Shown here piece after piece: positions 52,775 to 61,625 of a stretch of 64,000 bases of DNA; position 1 is the stretch's first letter; each line of letters begins with the position of its first letter. The stretch is from JAHJQZ01 sp963676075 (GTDB lineage: Bacteria > Pseudomonadota > Alphaproteobacteria > Rhizobiales > Devosiaceae): contig CAXXNZ010000030.1 in assembly GCA_963676075.2 (NCBI GenBank), forward strand, positions 46,719 through 110,718, written 5' to 3'. A program made the position numbers and the translations under genes. Below the pieces are notes generated by a model, which worked only from the letters and a program-made list of their open reading frames with translations, did no database searches and was not told where the DNA came from.

Positions 52775-53569
52775 CTAAAAGAAGGTCAGCGGTTCGTGAA
52801 GGTCGGCATCGACGATGAAATAAGCCGGCCACAAATCGCGGAACACTTCAATATCGAGCGTCAGCTTGTCGAGATGGGTCTTCATCAGCCTGACCGCATC
52901 ATCGGCCTCGCCTTCCTCGATGGCGTCGAGTACGGCTGTGTGTTCGCCGACCACGAACTGCATACGCCCCTCCTGCGGCAGGGTCAGCCGGCGGTAGCGA
53001 TCGACGTGTACCCGCATCTGCAGGATCATTTGCCAGATGCCGGGCAGTCCGCCGGCGGCGGCGATGCCGGCATGAAAGGCATCATCGGCCTGATGAAAGG
53101 CTTCCTCGTCGCCGAGATCGGCCATTTCCTTCTGGCGCAGGATGATTGCGCGCAAGCCCATGATCTCGCTTTGGCTCGTCCGGCGCGTAGCGGCCCTGAC
53201 CGTAACTTCCTCGAGGGCGCGGCGGGCGATGATCGCCTCGCGCAGTCTGGATAGTGGAATGCGGGAAACGAAAGTGCCTGACTTCGGCACGACATCGAGC
53301 AGTCCCTCTTCGGCCAGCCTAAGCACTGCCTCACGCAAGGGCGTTCTCGAAATGCCGTAGCGCTTGGTCAGTTCCTTTTCGACGATCGGCGTCGCGGGCG
53401 GCAGGTCGATGGTGATGATCGCGCGCTTCAGGTCCTGATAAACGATCTCGGAATTTTTGGCCGGCTTTTGCGTTCGCGCTGCAGTTCCCGGTGCCGGCGG
53501 AGCATTGCGGGCGCGTGGCTTGCGTGACTTGGGGAGCGCTCCCTGCGCTGTGGAAGGTGAAGTCGTCAT
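52775..53569 (-). CDS. GntR-family regulator, FCD type
   Basis: A 264-residue regulator. A basic, low-complexity N-terminal tail (1-40) precedes the winged helix (about 42-105: IVEKELTKRYGISRTPLREAVLRLAEEGLLDV, in parts), then an FCD ligand domain with metal-binding His/Asp positions (HQADDAFHAGIAAAGG). FCD regulators often sense sugar acids. It is divergent from the TRAP genes and upstream of kduD, the probable targets. GGAAAAGAC precedes the ATG. Confidence 0.88.
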   Translation of the reverse strand: MTTSPSTAQGALPKSRKPRARNAPPAPGTAARTQKPAKNSEIVYQDLKRAIITIDLPPATPIVEKELTKRYGISRTPLREAVLRLAEEGLLDVVPKSGTFVSRIPLSRLREAIIARRALEEVTVRAATRRTSQSEIMGLRAIILRQKEMADLGDEEAFHQADDAFHAGIAAAGGLPGIWQMILQMRVHVDRYRRLTLPQEGRMQFVVGEHTAVLDAIEEGEADDAVRLMKTHLDKLTLDIEVFRDLWPAYFIVDADLHEPLTFF

Positions 53570-53705
53570 GTCTTTTCCAAGGATTTGCCGGCGCGACCGA
53601 CGCGGCGATGCCGCGCGAACCGGCGGAGAGCCAGCAGGGTGTTTCCCTCCCATAGCAGTCAAGTTCCACTCATGCCAATGCCATCCCCTTGCGAGTCACG
53701 CAATA

Positions 53706-53735
53706 CTAGTATATCAAATATATCTTGTATACTAG
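53706..53735. promoter_or_regulatory. Candidate GntR operator in the TRAP promoter
   Basis: CTAGTATA (53706-53713) and TATACTAG (53728-53735) are perfect arms 14 bp apart, in an AT-rich stretch between the GntR and dctP genes. TTGTATAC and GTATATC resemble FCD/GntR half-sites. Confidence 0.5.
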
Positions 53736-53795
53736 ATATACAGCGCTGGCGGCCGGGGGGCATGGTGCGCGCCGGACGGCAGATGGGAGGGAAAC

Positions 53796-54773
53796 ATGTT
53801 TGGCAAGAGCTTCAAACTGGCGGCTTTGGCTGCCACTTTCGCCTTTACCGCAGTTGGCGGCGCACTGGCCGTCGACCTGAAATGGGCGCATGTCTATGCC
53901 GAGGGGACGGCATTCCACAAATGGTCGGTCTGGGCGGCCGACGAGATCAAGGCCAAGACGGACGGGCGGGTAAATGTCACCGTCTATCCGGCATCCTCGC
54001 TCGGCAACGAGTCCGACATCAACGAGGGCCTGTCGATCGGCTCGGTCGACATCATCTGGACGGGTCCGAACTTCGCCGAACGCGATTACGGCCCGATCGC
54101 CATTTCCGATTATCCGTTTATGCTCAAGAACACCGATCATTGGAAGGCCTATCGCGACAGCGACCTGTTCAAGTAATTGAGCGCCGGCTACCAGGACGCG
54201 ACAGGCAATGAGGTCGTCGCCATCACCTGGTACGGCTATCGTCACGTCACCTCGAACTTGCCGATCCTGACGCCCGAGGACATGAAGGGCCTCAAGATCC
54301 GTGTGCCGAACTCGCCGATGATGCAGATGTTCCCGAATGCGGTTGGCGCCAACCCGACCCCGATCGCCTTCGCCGAAGTCTATCTGGCCTTGCAGCAGGG
54401 TGTGGTCGATGCCGAAGAGAACCCGCTGCCGACCATCAAGGACATGAAGTTCTACGAGGTTCAGTCCAACATCAACCTGACCGGCCATATCGGCAATTCG
54501 CTGATCATTGTCGTTGCCGGTCCGGCCATGGACTCGGTTGGCGATGACGCCGACACCGTCCGCATGATCCTCAAGCAAGCTGCCGCCGGTGCCGCCGACG
54601 ACATCATCCAGCAGGAAAACGATCTGGTAGCGTGGTTTGAAGAGCAGGGCATCCAGGTCAACGAGGTCGACAAGGCCCCGTTCCAGCAAGCCATCCTGCC
54701 GGTCGTCACCGATCCGAGCAAGGTTCCCTACGACATCGAGACCTACAACCGCCTGCAGGCTCTGGCGGACTAG
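53796..54773 (+). pseudogene. dctP: TRAP transporter solute receptor DctP, interrupted by TAA
   Basis: Periplasmic receptor of a tripartite TRAP importer. Residues 1-126 carry a signal peptide (1-26) and the N-terminal lobe (VDLKWAHVYAEGTAFHKWS). The reading frame is then stopped by TAA at 54174-54176 and continues in the same frame, as LSAGYQDATG and on, to TAG at 54771. Both halves together make a normal receptor of about 325 residues, with the family region IRVPNSPMMQMFPNAVGANPTPIAF (in parts). Family sequences suggest a Glu codon here, so GAA to TAA is the simplest change. It may be a real nonsense mutation or a sequencing error. The stop TAG is part of a dispersed repeat. Confidence 0.85.
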
Positions 54774-54873
54774 AGCATTTCCAGGTGAAGTGGATACCGG
54801 TTCACCGTCCGGAAATGCGACAAAACAAGAACTTAGAGCCTTTCACCGTTTCCATGAAGCAATGAAAGGCTCT
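54770..54873 (+). repeat. Dispersed Rhizobiales-type palindromic repeat, copy 2
   Basis: Begins CTAGAGC; arms GCATTTCC (54775-54782) and GGAAATGC (54811-54818), and GGTGAA (54784-54789) and TTCACC (54801-54806), form one hairpin. AGAGCCTTTCA (54835-54845) and TGAAAGGCTCT (54863-54873) form a second. The element fills most of the gap between dctP and dctQ, and its TAG ends dctP. Confidence 0.75.
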
Positions 54874-54999
54874 TAGAACGCGCAAGGGAGAAGCGGCTGA
54901 CGCTTTTCCCGAACATGCGACTGCATGAAATCCCGGGTCGCGCCTTTGACCTCGTTAAAAGGTGCGGTCCGGCGGGAAGGCTCGTTTCCGGGGGGGAAC

Positions 55000-55569
55000 A
55001 TGACCGAGACCAAGAGTGCAGGCGAAGAGCGCACCACTGGCACGCCCGATCTCGCCTTCGAAGACACAAAGACCGACATTTCCGACATCTCATGGATCGA
55101 CGCCCCGGCACTGATCATGTTCTGGGTGTTGGCGATCGTCGTGTTCATGCAGTTCTTCACGCGCTACGTGCTCAACGACTCGCTGGCCTGGACCGAGGAG
55201 ACGGCACGCTATTTCCTCATCCTCGTGTGCTTTCTCGGCTCGATCAGCGCCATGCGCCGGGGCAGCCATATCATGCTCGAGTTCTTCATCCGCGCCGCGC
55301 CGCGCCGGCTTGGCAAGGTGATGGCGGTCACCTCGCAGCTGATCAGTCTCGGGCTTTTGGGCACCATGACCTGGGTCGGCGTGCTTTTGACCTTCAAGAC
55401 CCGCCAGAAAATGATTTCGCTGCCCATCCCCAAGGCCTGGATCTACTGGGTCTGCGTTTTAGCGCTCGGCGTCATGACGATTTATGCCGCCATCTGGCTG
55501 TGGCGACGTCTTCGGCAGACGCCCGAGGAGATCATCACCTCGATCGAATCCAATTTCACCAGCAATTAG
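55000..55569 (+). CDS. dctQ: TRAP transporter small permease DctQ
   Basis: A 189-residue membrane protein with four helices, the small permease that holds the TRAP complex together. An acidic, Thr-rich N-terminal tail (1-35) precedes helix 1. The family segment WTEETARYFLILVCFLGSISAMRRGSHI (in parts) near 65-92 is clear. GGGGGGAA lies directly before the ATG at 55000; upstream in-frame ATG at 54925 lies near the repeat and is less likely. dctM follows after 11 bp. Confidence 0.9.
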   Translation: MTETKSAGEERTTGTPDLAFEDTKTDISDISWIDAPALIMFWVLAIVVFMQFFTRYVLNDSLAWTEETARYFLILVCFLGSISAMRRGSHIMLEFFIRAAPRRLGKVMAVTSQLISLGLLGTMTWVGVLLTFKTRQKMISLPIPKAWIYWVCVLALGVMTIYAAIWLWRRLRQTPEEIITSIESNFTSN

Positions 55570-55580
55570 GGGCGTACCAC

Positions 55581-56858
55581 ATGTCCATTCTGGTGATGAT
55601 CCTTTTGCTGCTGGTGCTGATGGTGATCGGCGTGCCGGTCGCCTTTTCGCTGATGCTGGCCTCGCTCGCCTTCGTTCTGACAAATGGCATGCCGCCGATC
55701 ATCGTTCTGGCCAACATGGTCAACGGCATCAACTCGTTCCCGCTGATCGCAGTGCCGTTCTTCATCCTAGCCGGCAATTTGATGAACAGCGCCGGCATAA
55801 CCACCCGCATCTTCAATTTCGCCCGCGCTGCGGTCGGGTGGATGCATGGCGGGCTCGGACACGTCAACGTCGGGGCATCGGTCATTTTCGCCGGCATGTC
55901 CGGCGCCGCCGTCGCCGATGCCGGGGGGCTCGGCAATATCGAGATCAAGGCCATGCGCGAGGCCGGTTACGATACCGATTTCGCCGTCGGCATCACCGCC
56001 GCCTCTTCGACTATCGGCCCGATCATCCCGCCGTCGCTGCCGCTCGTGATTTACGGTGTCATCGCCGACACCTCGATCGGTCAGCTGTTCACCGCCGGCA
56101 TCGTGCCCGGCGTGATGATGGCAGTCTCGTTGATGATCATGGTCGCGTTCTACGCCAAAAAGCGCAATTACCCGCGCGACCAGAGCTTCTCTGTCCGCCG
56201 CTTCGGCATTTCCTTTGTCCAGGCCTTCCTGCCGCTAATGACTCCGGTGATCATCATCGGCGGCATCATGTTCGGCATCTTCACCCCGACCGAGGCGGCC
56301 ATCGCGGCGGTGGTCTATTCGCTCATTCTCGGTCTCACCGTCTATCGCACCCTCGATTGGAAAAAGCTGATGCGCGTGTCGATGGACACGGTCGAGACCA
56401 CGGCCTCGGTGATGCTGATCGTCGCCGCCTCGATGATCTTTGCCTGGATCCTCACCGCCAATCAGGCGGCGTTGCAGTTCTCCTCGTTCATGCTGGCGAT
56501 CACCGACAATCCGGTCGCTCTGATGCTGATCATCACGGTAATCGTGCTGGTCATCGGCTGTTTCATGGAAACCATCGCGGCGATCACCATCCTGACCCCG
56601 GTGCTGCTGCCGGTGGCGGTGGGTCTCGGCGTCGATCCGGTTCATTTCGGCATCATCATGATCCTCAACCTGATGATCGGGCTTCTAACTCCGCCGGTCG
56701 GCATGGTGCTCTATGTCCTCAGCAAGGTGGCGCGTGTCAGCTTCGAACGCTGCGTGACCGCGACGCTGCCGTTTCTCGTTCCGCTCGTCACGGTGCTGCT
56801 GCTTTTGACCTTTGTGCCCGCGTTCTCGATGTGGCTGCCGTCGCTGTTGTACCGGTAG
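55581..56858 (+). CDS. dctM: TRAP transporter large permease DctM
   Basis: A 425-residue permease with about 12 helices, the sodium-coupled translocating subunit. Hallmarks are GVPVAFSLMLAS, NVGASVIFAGMSGAAVADAGGLG near 112 and GLLTPPVGMVLYVLSKVA near 373. AGGGG lies 9 bases before the ATG at 55581. Much longer frames that start upstream in this phase are overlap artefacts. Substrate is probably a sugar acid given kduD and GntR (inference). Confidence 0.95.
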   Translation: MSILVMILLLLVLMVIGVPVAFSLMLASLAFVLTNGMPPIIVLANMVNGINSFPLIAVPFFILAGNLMNSAGITTRIFNFARAAVGWMHGGLGHVNVGASVIFAGMSGAAVADAGGLGNIEIKAMREAGYDTDFAVGITAASSTIGPIIPPSLPLVIYGVIADTSIGQLFTAGIVPGVMMAVSLMIMVAFYAKKRNYPRDQSFSVRRFGISFVQAFLPLMTPVIIIGGIMFGIFTPTEAAIAAVVYSLILGLTVYRTLDWKKLMRVSMDTVETTASVMLIVAASMIFAWILTANQAALQFSSFMLAITDNPVALMLIITVIVLVIGCFMETIAAITILTPVLLPVAVGLGVDPVHFGIIMILNLMIGLLTPPVGMVLYVLSKVARVSFERCVTATLPFLVPLVTVLLLLTFVPAFSMWLPSLLYR

Positions 56859-56869
56859 CGCGATCTGGG

Positions 56870-56907
56870 GGCGGACGCAGTGGGTTCCTTCTGGCCCGGC
56901 GTCCGCC
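56870..56907 (+). terminator. Hairpin after dctM
   Basis: GGCGGACGC (56870-56878) and GCGTCCGCC (56899-56907) pair perfectly 12 bp after dctM. No T-run follows. Confidence 0.4.
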
Positions 56908-57054
56908 ATCGGGGAGAGGCGCCTGGAACCGCTGACCTCCTTGTGGTTTCGGGCGTCCCGACCCCGTCATGTTTTCACGGCTTGGTGAAACGCTGGCACC
57001 GCTGCGGCGAACCCCTTATCTGTGCGGGACCTTTCAAGCCGTGAGGACTGAACG

Positions 57055-58464
57055 ATTACCGCTTTCCGCCCCAGCACCATCCATGCCGACCTCGGCCCGG
57101 ACCTGTTCGATGCCGTCGTTCCGGCGCGTTTTCCCGACCACATTCTGCGCCACCGCGACCAGCGGGCCGCTGAAAGCATCGGGCTCGATGGATTGAGTGA
57201 GGCCGAATGGATCGACCGTTTCGGCCGCTTCGCGCCCTTCGAAGGTTCGTTCCCGCAGCCACTGGCGCTGCGCTATCACGGCCACCAGTTCGGCACCTAC
57301 AATCCCGATCTCGGCGATGGGCGCGGCTTTCTCTACTCGCAGATGGTCGACAAGGCCGGACGCCTGATGGATCTCGGCACCAAGGGCTCGGGCAGGACGC
57401 CCTGGTCGCGTGGTGGCGATGGCCGGCTGACGCTCAAGGGCGGCGTACGCGAGGTGCTGGCCAGTTCCATGCTCGAAGCGCTTGGTGTCGATACCTCCAA
57501 ATCGCTGTCGCTGATCGAAACCGGCGAAGCCTTGCAACGCAACGACGAGCCGTCGCCGACCCGTGCCTCGGTGTTGGTCAGGCTCTCGCACTCGCACATC
57601 CGCATCGGCTCGTTCCAGCGCCTTGCCTATCTCAAGGATCACGACAACCTTGCGCGCCTGTTGCGCCACGCCACCACCCATTATCTACCGGAGGCCCGAC
57701 GCGACGACCTGAAGGAAGAAGCGGCGGCCTTTCTCGCGGCAGTGGTCGGGCGCGTTGCCGAAACCGGGGCGCGCTGGATGGCGGCCGGGTTCGTCCATGG
57801 CGTCCTCAACTCCGACAACATCAACATCACCGGCGAGAGCTTCGATTACGGCCCCTGGCGCTTCGCGCCGACTTATGACGCCGGTTTCACCGCCGCCTAT
57901 TTCGACCGCACCGGGCTCTATGCCTTCGGGCGCCAGCCCGACGCGCTGGCCGACAATCTCCTCCGGCTGGCTGGGGCGCTGCTGCCGATCGGCGAGCGCG
58001 AAAGCCTCGAAGCGGTACTCAACACCTATTGGGACCAGTTTCGCGCCCGCATCGAAACCGCTTTCCTCGACAGGCTCGGGCTCGTCGCCGGGCCGGCAGG
58101 GGCACAGGATGCCGTTGTCGCATTTTTCGGTTTTCTAGAACAGATCCAGGCGCCGTTCGAGCAAGTCATGTTCGATCTGTTCGCGATGCAGCCTACACGG
58201 CTCGAGCACTCTCCTCAGGCCGAGCTCTACCGTTCGGCAAGTTTCTCACCTGTCCGGGAACAGCTAGCAGCGCTCTCCGTTCATCCCGGCGCCAACCCTG
58301 ACCACGCCTATTTCCAGCAGATCCGTCCGCGCACCATGCTGATCGATGAAATGGAAGCGCTCTGGGCGCCAATCGCCGAAACCGACGACTGGACGGCGTT
58401 CAACTCAGCCCTCGGCGAGATCGAGACCATGCGTCAGGCCTACGCGCCGCTATTCGCAGAATAA
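57055..58464 (+). CDS. selO: Protein adenylyltransferase SelO (YdiU), unusual start
   Basis: A pseudokinase-fold enzyme that transfers AMP from ATP to protein hydroxyls. Visible features: ALRYHGHQFGTYNPDLGDGRG, the ATP-lysine region LGTKGSGRTPWSR and the metal/ATP-site motif GFVHGVLNSDNINITGESFDYGPW (in parts). The first ATG/GTG/TTG in frame is TTG at 57193, but family-like sequence (FRPS, RFPDHILRHRDQRAAESIGLDGL) extends 46 codons upstream. There the frame opens with ATT at 57055, 7 bases after GAGGA. I therefore place the start at this ATT (469 residues, near family length). It is either a rare ATT start or a changed ATG. Confidence 0.82.
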   Translation: MTAFRPSTIHADLGPDLFDAVVPARFPDHILRHRDQRAAESIGLDGLSEAEWIDRFGRFAPFEGSFPQPLALRYHGHQFGTYNPDLGDGRGFLYSQMVDKAGRLMDLGTKGSGRTPWSRGGDGRLTLKGGVREVLASSMLEALGVDTSKSLSLIETGEALQRNDEPSPTRASVLVRLSHSHIRIGSFQRLAYLKDHDNLARLLRHATTHYLPEARRDDLKEEAAAFLAAVVGRVAETGARWMAAGFVHGVLNSDNINITGESFDYGPWRFAPTYDAGFTAAYFDRTGLYAFGRQPDALADNLLRLAGALLPIGERESLEAVLNTYWDQFRARIETAFLDRLGLVAGPAGAQDAVVAFFGFLEQIQAPFEQVMFDLFAMQPTRLEHSPQAELYRSASFSPVREQLAALSVHPGANPDHAYFQQIRPRTMLIDEMEALWAPIAETDDWTAFNSALGEIETMRQAYAPLFAE

Positions 58465-58469
58465 GGAGG

Positions 58470-58515
58470 CCGGCAACCAGACCCGACCCGCATTGCGGGT
58501 GAGCCGGGCTGCCGG
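58470..58515. repeat. Nested hairpin between convergent genes
   Basis: Outer arms CCGGCA (58470-58475) and TGCCGG (58510-58515) enclose ACCCGC-ATT-GCGGGT (58486-58500). It lies between selO and the CRTAC1-like gene and may end both transcripts, though no T-run is present. Confidence 0.4.
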
Positions 58516-58527
58516 TCCGCCAAGGCT

Positions 58528-60195
58528 CTAGGAGCCGTCTCCGATCAGGCGATAGGCAACCAATGGTGCGCCACGCTTGATGACGACATGGGTATTGGCC
58601 AGGAACGTGTAGTCGGCACTCCATGACCCATCCGGCCATTGCACCCGGACCGAGGCACGATCGATCTGGCCGAGGCCAAAATGGATTGGGCCGGAGTGCC
58701 CGGCGGCATGGCCACCACCGACACCGATCGTGCGGTTCATCGACACCGTGCCGGTCTTGACCAGAAGACGCGAGCCGACGCCGGCGCTGTTGCCGTTCTC
58801 GTCCTGCAGCTCAATCTCGACCCAGTTGCCGAGCGTCTTGTGGCCCCAGTCGGTCGCAACGCCCATGTTGCGGAACAGCGAGACATTGGCCTCGCGGTTG
58901 ACCACCAGCAGATCGAGCATGCCGTCGCGGTTGAAATCGTCGACAATGGCGCCGCGCCCGGTGGAATTGCGGGCGATGCCGGCCCGGTCGCCGGCTTCGA
59001 TGAACTTCCCTGAGACCGACTGCAGCAAAAGGTCATCGGGATCAAAGCTGGCGAAATCGGTCATGGTCGAGACATTGCCTTTGGCAATGAACAGATCGAC
59101 GCGTCCGTCATTGTTGAAATCGGCGAATTCGGAATGCCAACCGGTCGAAGGTAGCTTGTCAGGTCCCGTGTAGGGCTGGGCCGCAGTTGCGTTGCGCTCG
59201 AAGGCGATGTCGACATATTTCGGATAGGACGGGTCGCCCGGATCGTCGAGCGTCTGCAACTTGGTGTCGCCCATCGAAGTGATGGCATATTCGGGCAGGC
59301 CGTCGGAGTTGAGGTCGGCGGCGGTGATGCCCATGCCCCAGATCGACAAGTGCGCCCAGCCGTCGGCGCGGCGATAAAGCCGGGGCGGACGGTTCGGCTC
59401 GATGCGCCACATCTGTTCCTCGCCGCCACGATAATATTGCCGGTCATTGGCGATCCTGAGAGCCGGTTCGCCGGAGCGGTTCCAGTCGGTGAACAGCATC
59501 GAAAGGGCACAATAGCCCGGCGTCAGCGCCACATTGTCCGAATAGTCTGGGATCTCACCCTTGCCGGGGCGCATGAGGTAGTTGTCGGAACAGGTGCCCC
59601 AGGGAGACCCTGGCGCAGTGCGGTCGACATAATTGCCGAAAGCCAGTGTCGGGAAGCGGTTGCCCGGTTCCCATTCGGCAGCAAAGGCGGTGGTCCAGGA
59701 ATGGCCGCCGTCGATGCCCCAGGCACGGCCCGTGCGCTCGAACCTGCAGTCTCCGAGCCCCTTGAGCACCAGGTTTTCCCCGAGCCGCAACAGCACCAGA
59801 TCGTCCACCTTGTCGCCGTCGATATCGAGCGCATAGGCGCCGAGCACCTTGGAGGCGAGCCTGTCGTCGATGCCGAGGTCGCCCTTGTCGAAGGAAAAGG
59901 CGCCACCGGGTTCGGAGCGATTGATATAGAGCTTAGCCGGGTTGGTGCCGCCGGCCAGCACCACGTCGGGCAGGCCGTCGGCGTTGCAGTCAAGGCTCGA
60001 ACCGCCGCCGCCGACAAAGAACTCCCAACCCCCCTGATAGGAATGGCTGATGCCGGCGTCCTCGGCCTCTTCGTGGAAATCGGGCACGACGAGGCCGGCA
60101 AGGGCATCGCTGCGCTCGTCGGCGTGGGCAGTCGCGGTCAGTTGTGACGCGGCAAGTGCGGCAATGAACGCGAGAGTGAAAACGGGTCGGATCAT
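58528..60195 (-). CDS. CRTAC1-like protein with FG-GAP repeats and ASPIC/UnbV domain
   Basis: A 555-residue secreted protein. Signal peptide 1-25 (ending AHA); several FG-GAP/VCBS calcium-binding repeats with D-x-N/D-x-D-G-x-x-D loops (DCNADGLPDVV, DIDGDKVDDLV, DLNSDGLPEYA, DFNNDGRVDLF, DFNRDGMLDLL). The ASPIC/UnbV domain near the C-terminus has SRLLVKTGTVSMNRTIGVGGG and VRVQWPDGS. A seven-bladed beta-propeller is expected. It overlaps the di-heme gene by 4 bp and ends the ROK / di-heme operon. Confidence 0.9.
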   Translation of the reverse strand: MIRPVFTLAFIAALAASQLTATAHADERSDALAGLVVPDFHEEAEDAGISHSYQGGWEFFVGGGGSSLDCNADGLPDVVLAGGTNPAKLYINRSEPGGAFSFDKGDLGIDDRLASKVLGAYALDIDGDKVDDLVLLRLGENLVLKGLGDCRFERTGRAWGIDGGHSWTTAFAAEWEPGNRFPTLAFGNYVDRTAPGSPWGTCSDNYLMRPGKGEIPDYSDNVALTPGYCALSMLFTDWNRSGEPALRIANDRQYYRGGEEQMWRIEPNRPPRLYRRADGWAHLSIWGMGITAADLNSDGLPEYAITSMGDTKLQTLDDPGDPSYPKYVDIAFERNATAAQPYTGPDKLPSTGWHSEFADFNNDGRVDLFIAKGNVSTMTDFASFDPDDLLLQSVSGKFIEAGDRAGIARNSTGRGAIVDDFNRDGMLDLLVVNREANVSLFRNMGVATDWGHKTLGNWVEIELQDENGNSAGVGSRLLVKTGTVSMNRTIGVGGGHAAGHSGPIHFGLGQIDRASVRVQWPDGSWSADYTFLANTHVVIKRGAPLVAYRLIGDGS

Positions 60196-61625
60196 TGCGG
60201 CATCCTCATGGTCTTCAGAAAGGTGATGATGGCGGCGCGCTCGTCATCGCTCAGCGCCGCATAGGCGTTGACCGAGTCGGTTGCTTCGCCGCCATGGGCG
60301 CGGATGGCCTCGTCGAGCGTCGTTAGGTCGCCGCGATGACCAAACGGCGCTGTGTCGGCCACGCCCCAGAGTTCTGCGGTGATGAAGGTGTCGCGCGGCA
60401 CGAAATTCTGGCCCATCAGCTCGTTGTTGAAATGTGGACGCTTGTCGTCGGCGATCTTGTGGCGCTTCAAATCGCCGAACAGCGGCACCATGATCTCGCC
60501 CTTGTCATTGCGCGGCAGTGCCTTGACCCAGTCGAGCTGGCCAAGGTCGTAGCTTGCCGGCTCGGCAACATCCCTGACCATCAGCGTACCGGCGGTGTCG
60601 TCGGGGCCAGGATCGGAGAACACAGCGCTCTTGAGCGGCAGTGCCGACATGTGGCAGGTGGCGCAGCCGGTCGATGCGAACAGCATCTCACCGGTGTCGG
60701 CCTCGGCCTGCCAATCCGCGTTGTCGAACGGCACAAGCACCGGTGCCGGCAGGCTCGCCTGCCAGGCAACCAGCGCCGAGACCAGCCCGGGCGCGAATTC
60801 GTCGACAACGCCGTCGCCGTCGAAATCGGCCTCGCCGGTCATGGCGTAATCGAAGCGCTCGTCGGCCTCGATGCCGTGATGGGCATTGAGAACGTTGACG
60901 GTGAAATTGCGAAGCGAGGGGAAGACGCCCTTCTGGCTGAACGGGCGGATAACCAGATCGGCGTCGACGCCTTCGATCTGCGAGGTGTCCATCATGCCGT
61001 CGGGATCGACGGTGAGCGCTCCGAAATTGACGCCTTTGGTGTCGAGTGACACCGTCACCGCTTCGCCGCTTGCGCGCGCTTCATCCAGCGCCGTTTTCCT
61101 CAGCGCCTTGAGGTCCGCCGTCATCTCGCGGGCCAGCAGTTCCTGAAGACCCGATCCGAACATGTGGTTAGTGTTGCGCTCGTTGGAGAACTGCGGATCG
61201 ACATTGTCGAAATCGGCGCTTTCCGTGCCGCCCGAGGTAAAGGCATTGACTGCGAACGAGCCGGCGCCACCCGAACGCGGTTCATTGTGGCAGGACGAAC
61301 AGGCATTGGAATCCGGCCCCGAGGCGCGCTGGTACTGCACTTCGCGCGGATGCTTGAAATGGGTCGGAATGACGGCCTGGGTCGCCAGCGGCCGCCCCGC
61401 GCCATCCTTGGTGGTGAAACGCGCATCGAACAGCAGTTCGCCCGCCTTCACCAGATCGTCGAAATCCTGTTTCGACAGACGTCCCTGCAATTGCGACTGG
61501 TCGACCTCGACCGTGATCGCCGATTCATCGGATGGTGGCAGCGTGAGGAATGTCACGGGTCCGGCCAGAGCGGTCGTCGCCACCAGCGCGGTCGTGAGCG
61601 GTGCAAGGCGGACTAGGCGCATCAT
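60192..61625 (-). CDS. Di-heme c-type cytochrome, peroxidase-like oxidoreductase
   Basis: A 477-residue periplasmic protein with a signal peptide (1-21) and two heme-binding CxxCH motifs, CSSCHNE near residue 110 and CATCHMS near 322. The region resembles the di-heme oxidoreductase family (DUF1111/MauG-CcpA side), for example VIRPFSQKGVFPSLRNFTVNVL and FGHRGDLTTLDEAIRAHGG (both in parts). An EF-hand-like DFDGDGVVDEF near 268 may bind calcium. It overlaps both neighbours by 4 bp (ATGA). A partner protein modified or oxidised by it may be the CRTAC1-like product (inference). Confidence 0.85.
   Translation of the reverse strand: MMRLVRLAPLTTALVATTALAGPVTFLTLPPSDESAITVEVDQSQLQGRLSKQDFDDLVKAGELLFDARFTTKDGAGRPLATQAVIPTHFKHPREVQYQRASGPDSNACSSCHNEPRSGGAGSFAVNAFTSGGTESADFDNVDPQFSNERNTNHMFGSGLQELLAREMTADLKALRKTALDEARASGEAVTVSLDTKGVNFGALTVDPDGMMDTSQIEGVDADLVIRPFSQKGVFPSLRNFTVNVLNAHHGIEADERFDYAMTGEADFDGDGVVDEFAPGLVSALVAWQASLPAPVLVPFDNADWQAEADTGEMLFASTGCATCHMSALPLKSAVFSDPGPDDTAGTLMVRDVAEPASYDLGQLDWVKALPRNDKGEIMVPLFGDLKRHKIADDKRPHFNNELMGQNFVPRDTFITAELWGVADTAPFGHRGDLTTLDEAIRAHGGEATDSVNAYAALSDDERAAIITFLKTMRMPQ

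Noticed and set aside
54177..54773. Separate gene starting with TTG after the dctP stop
   Set aside because: It is the second half of DctP in the same frame, with no ribosome site and no signal peptide.
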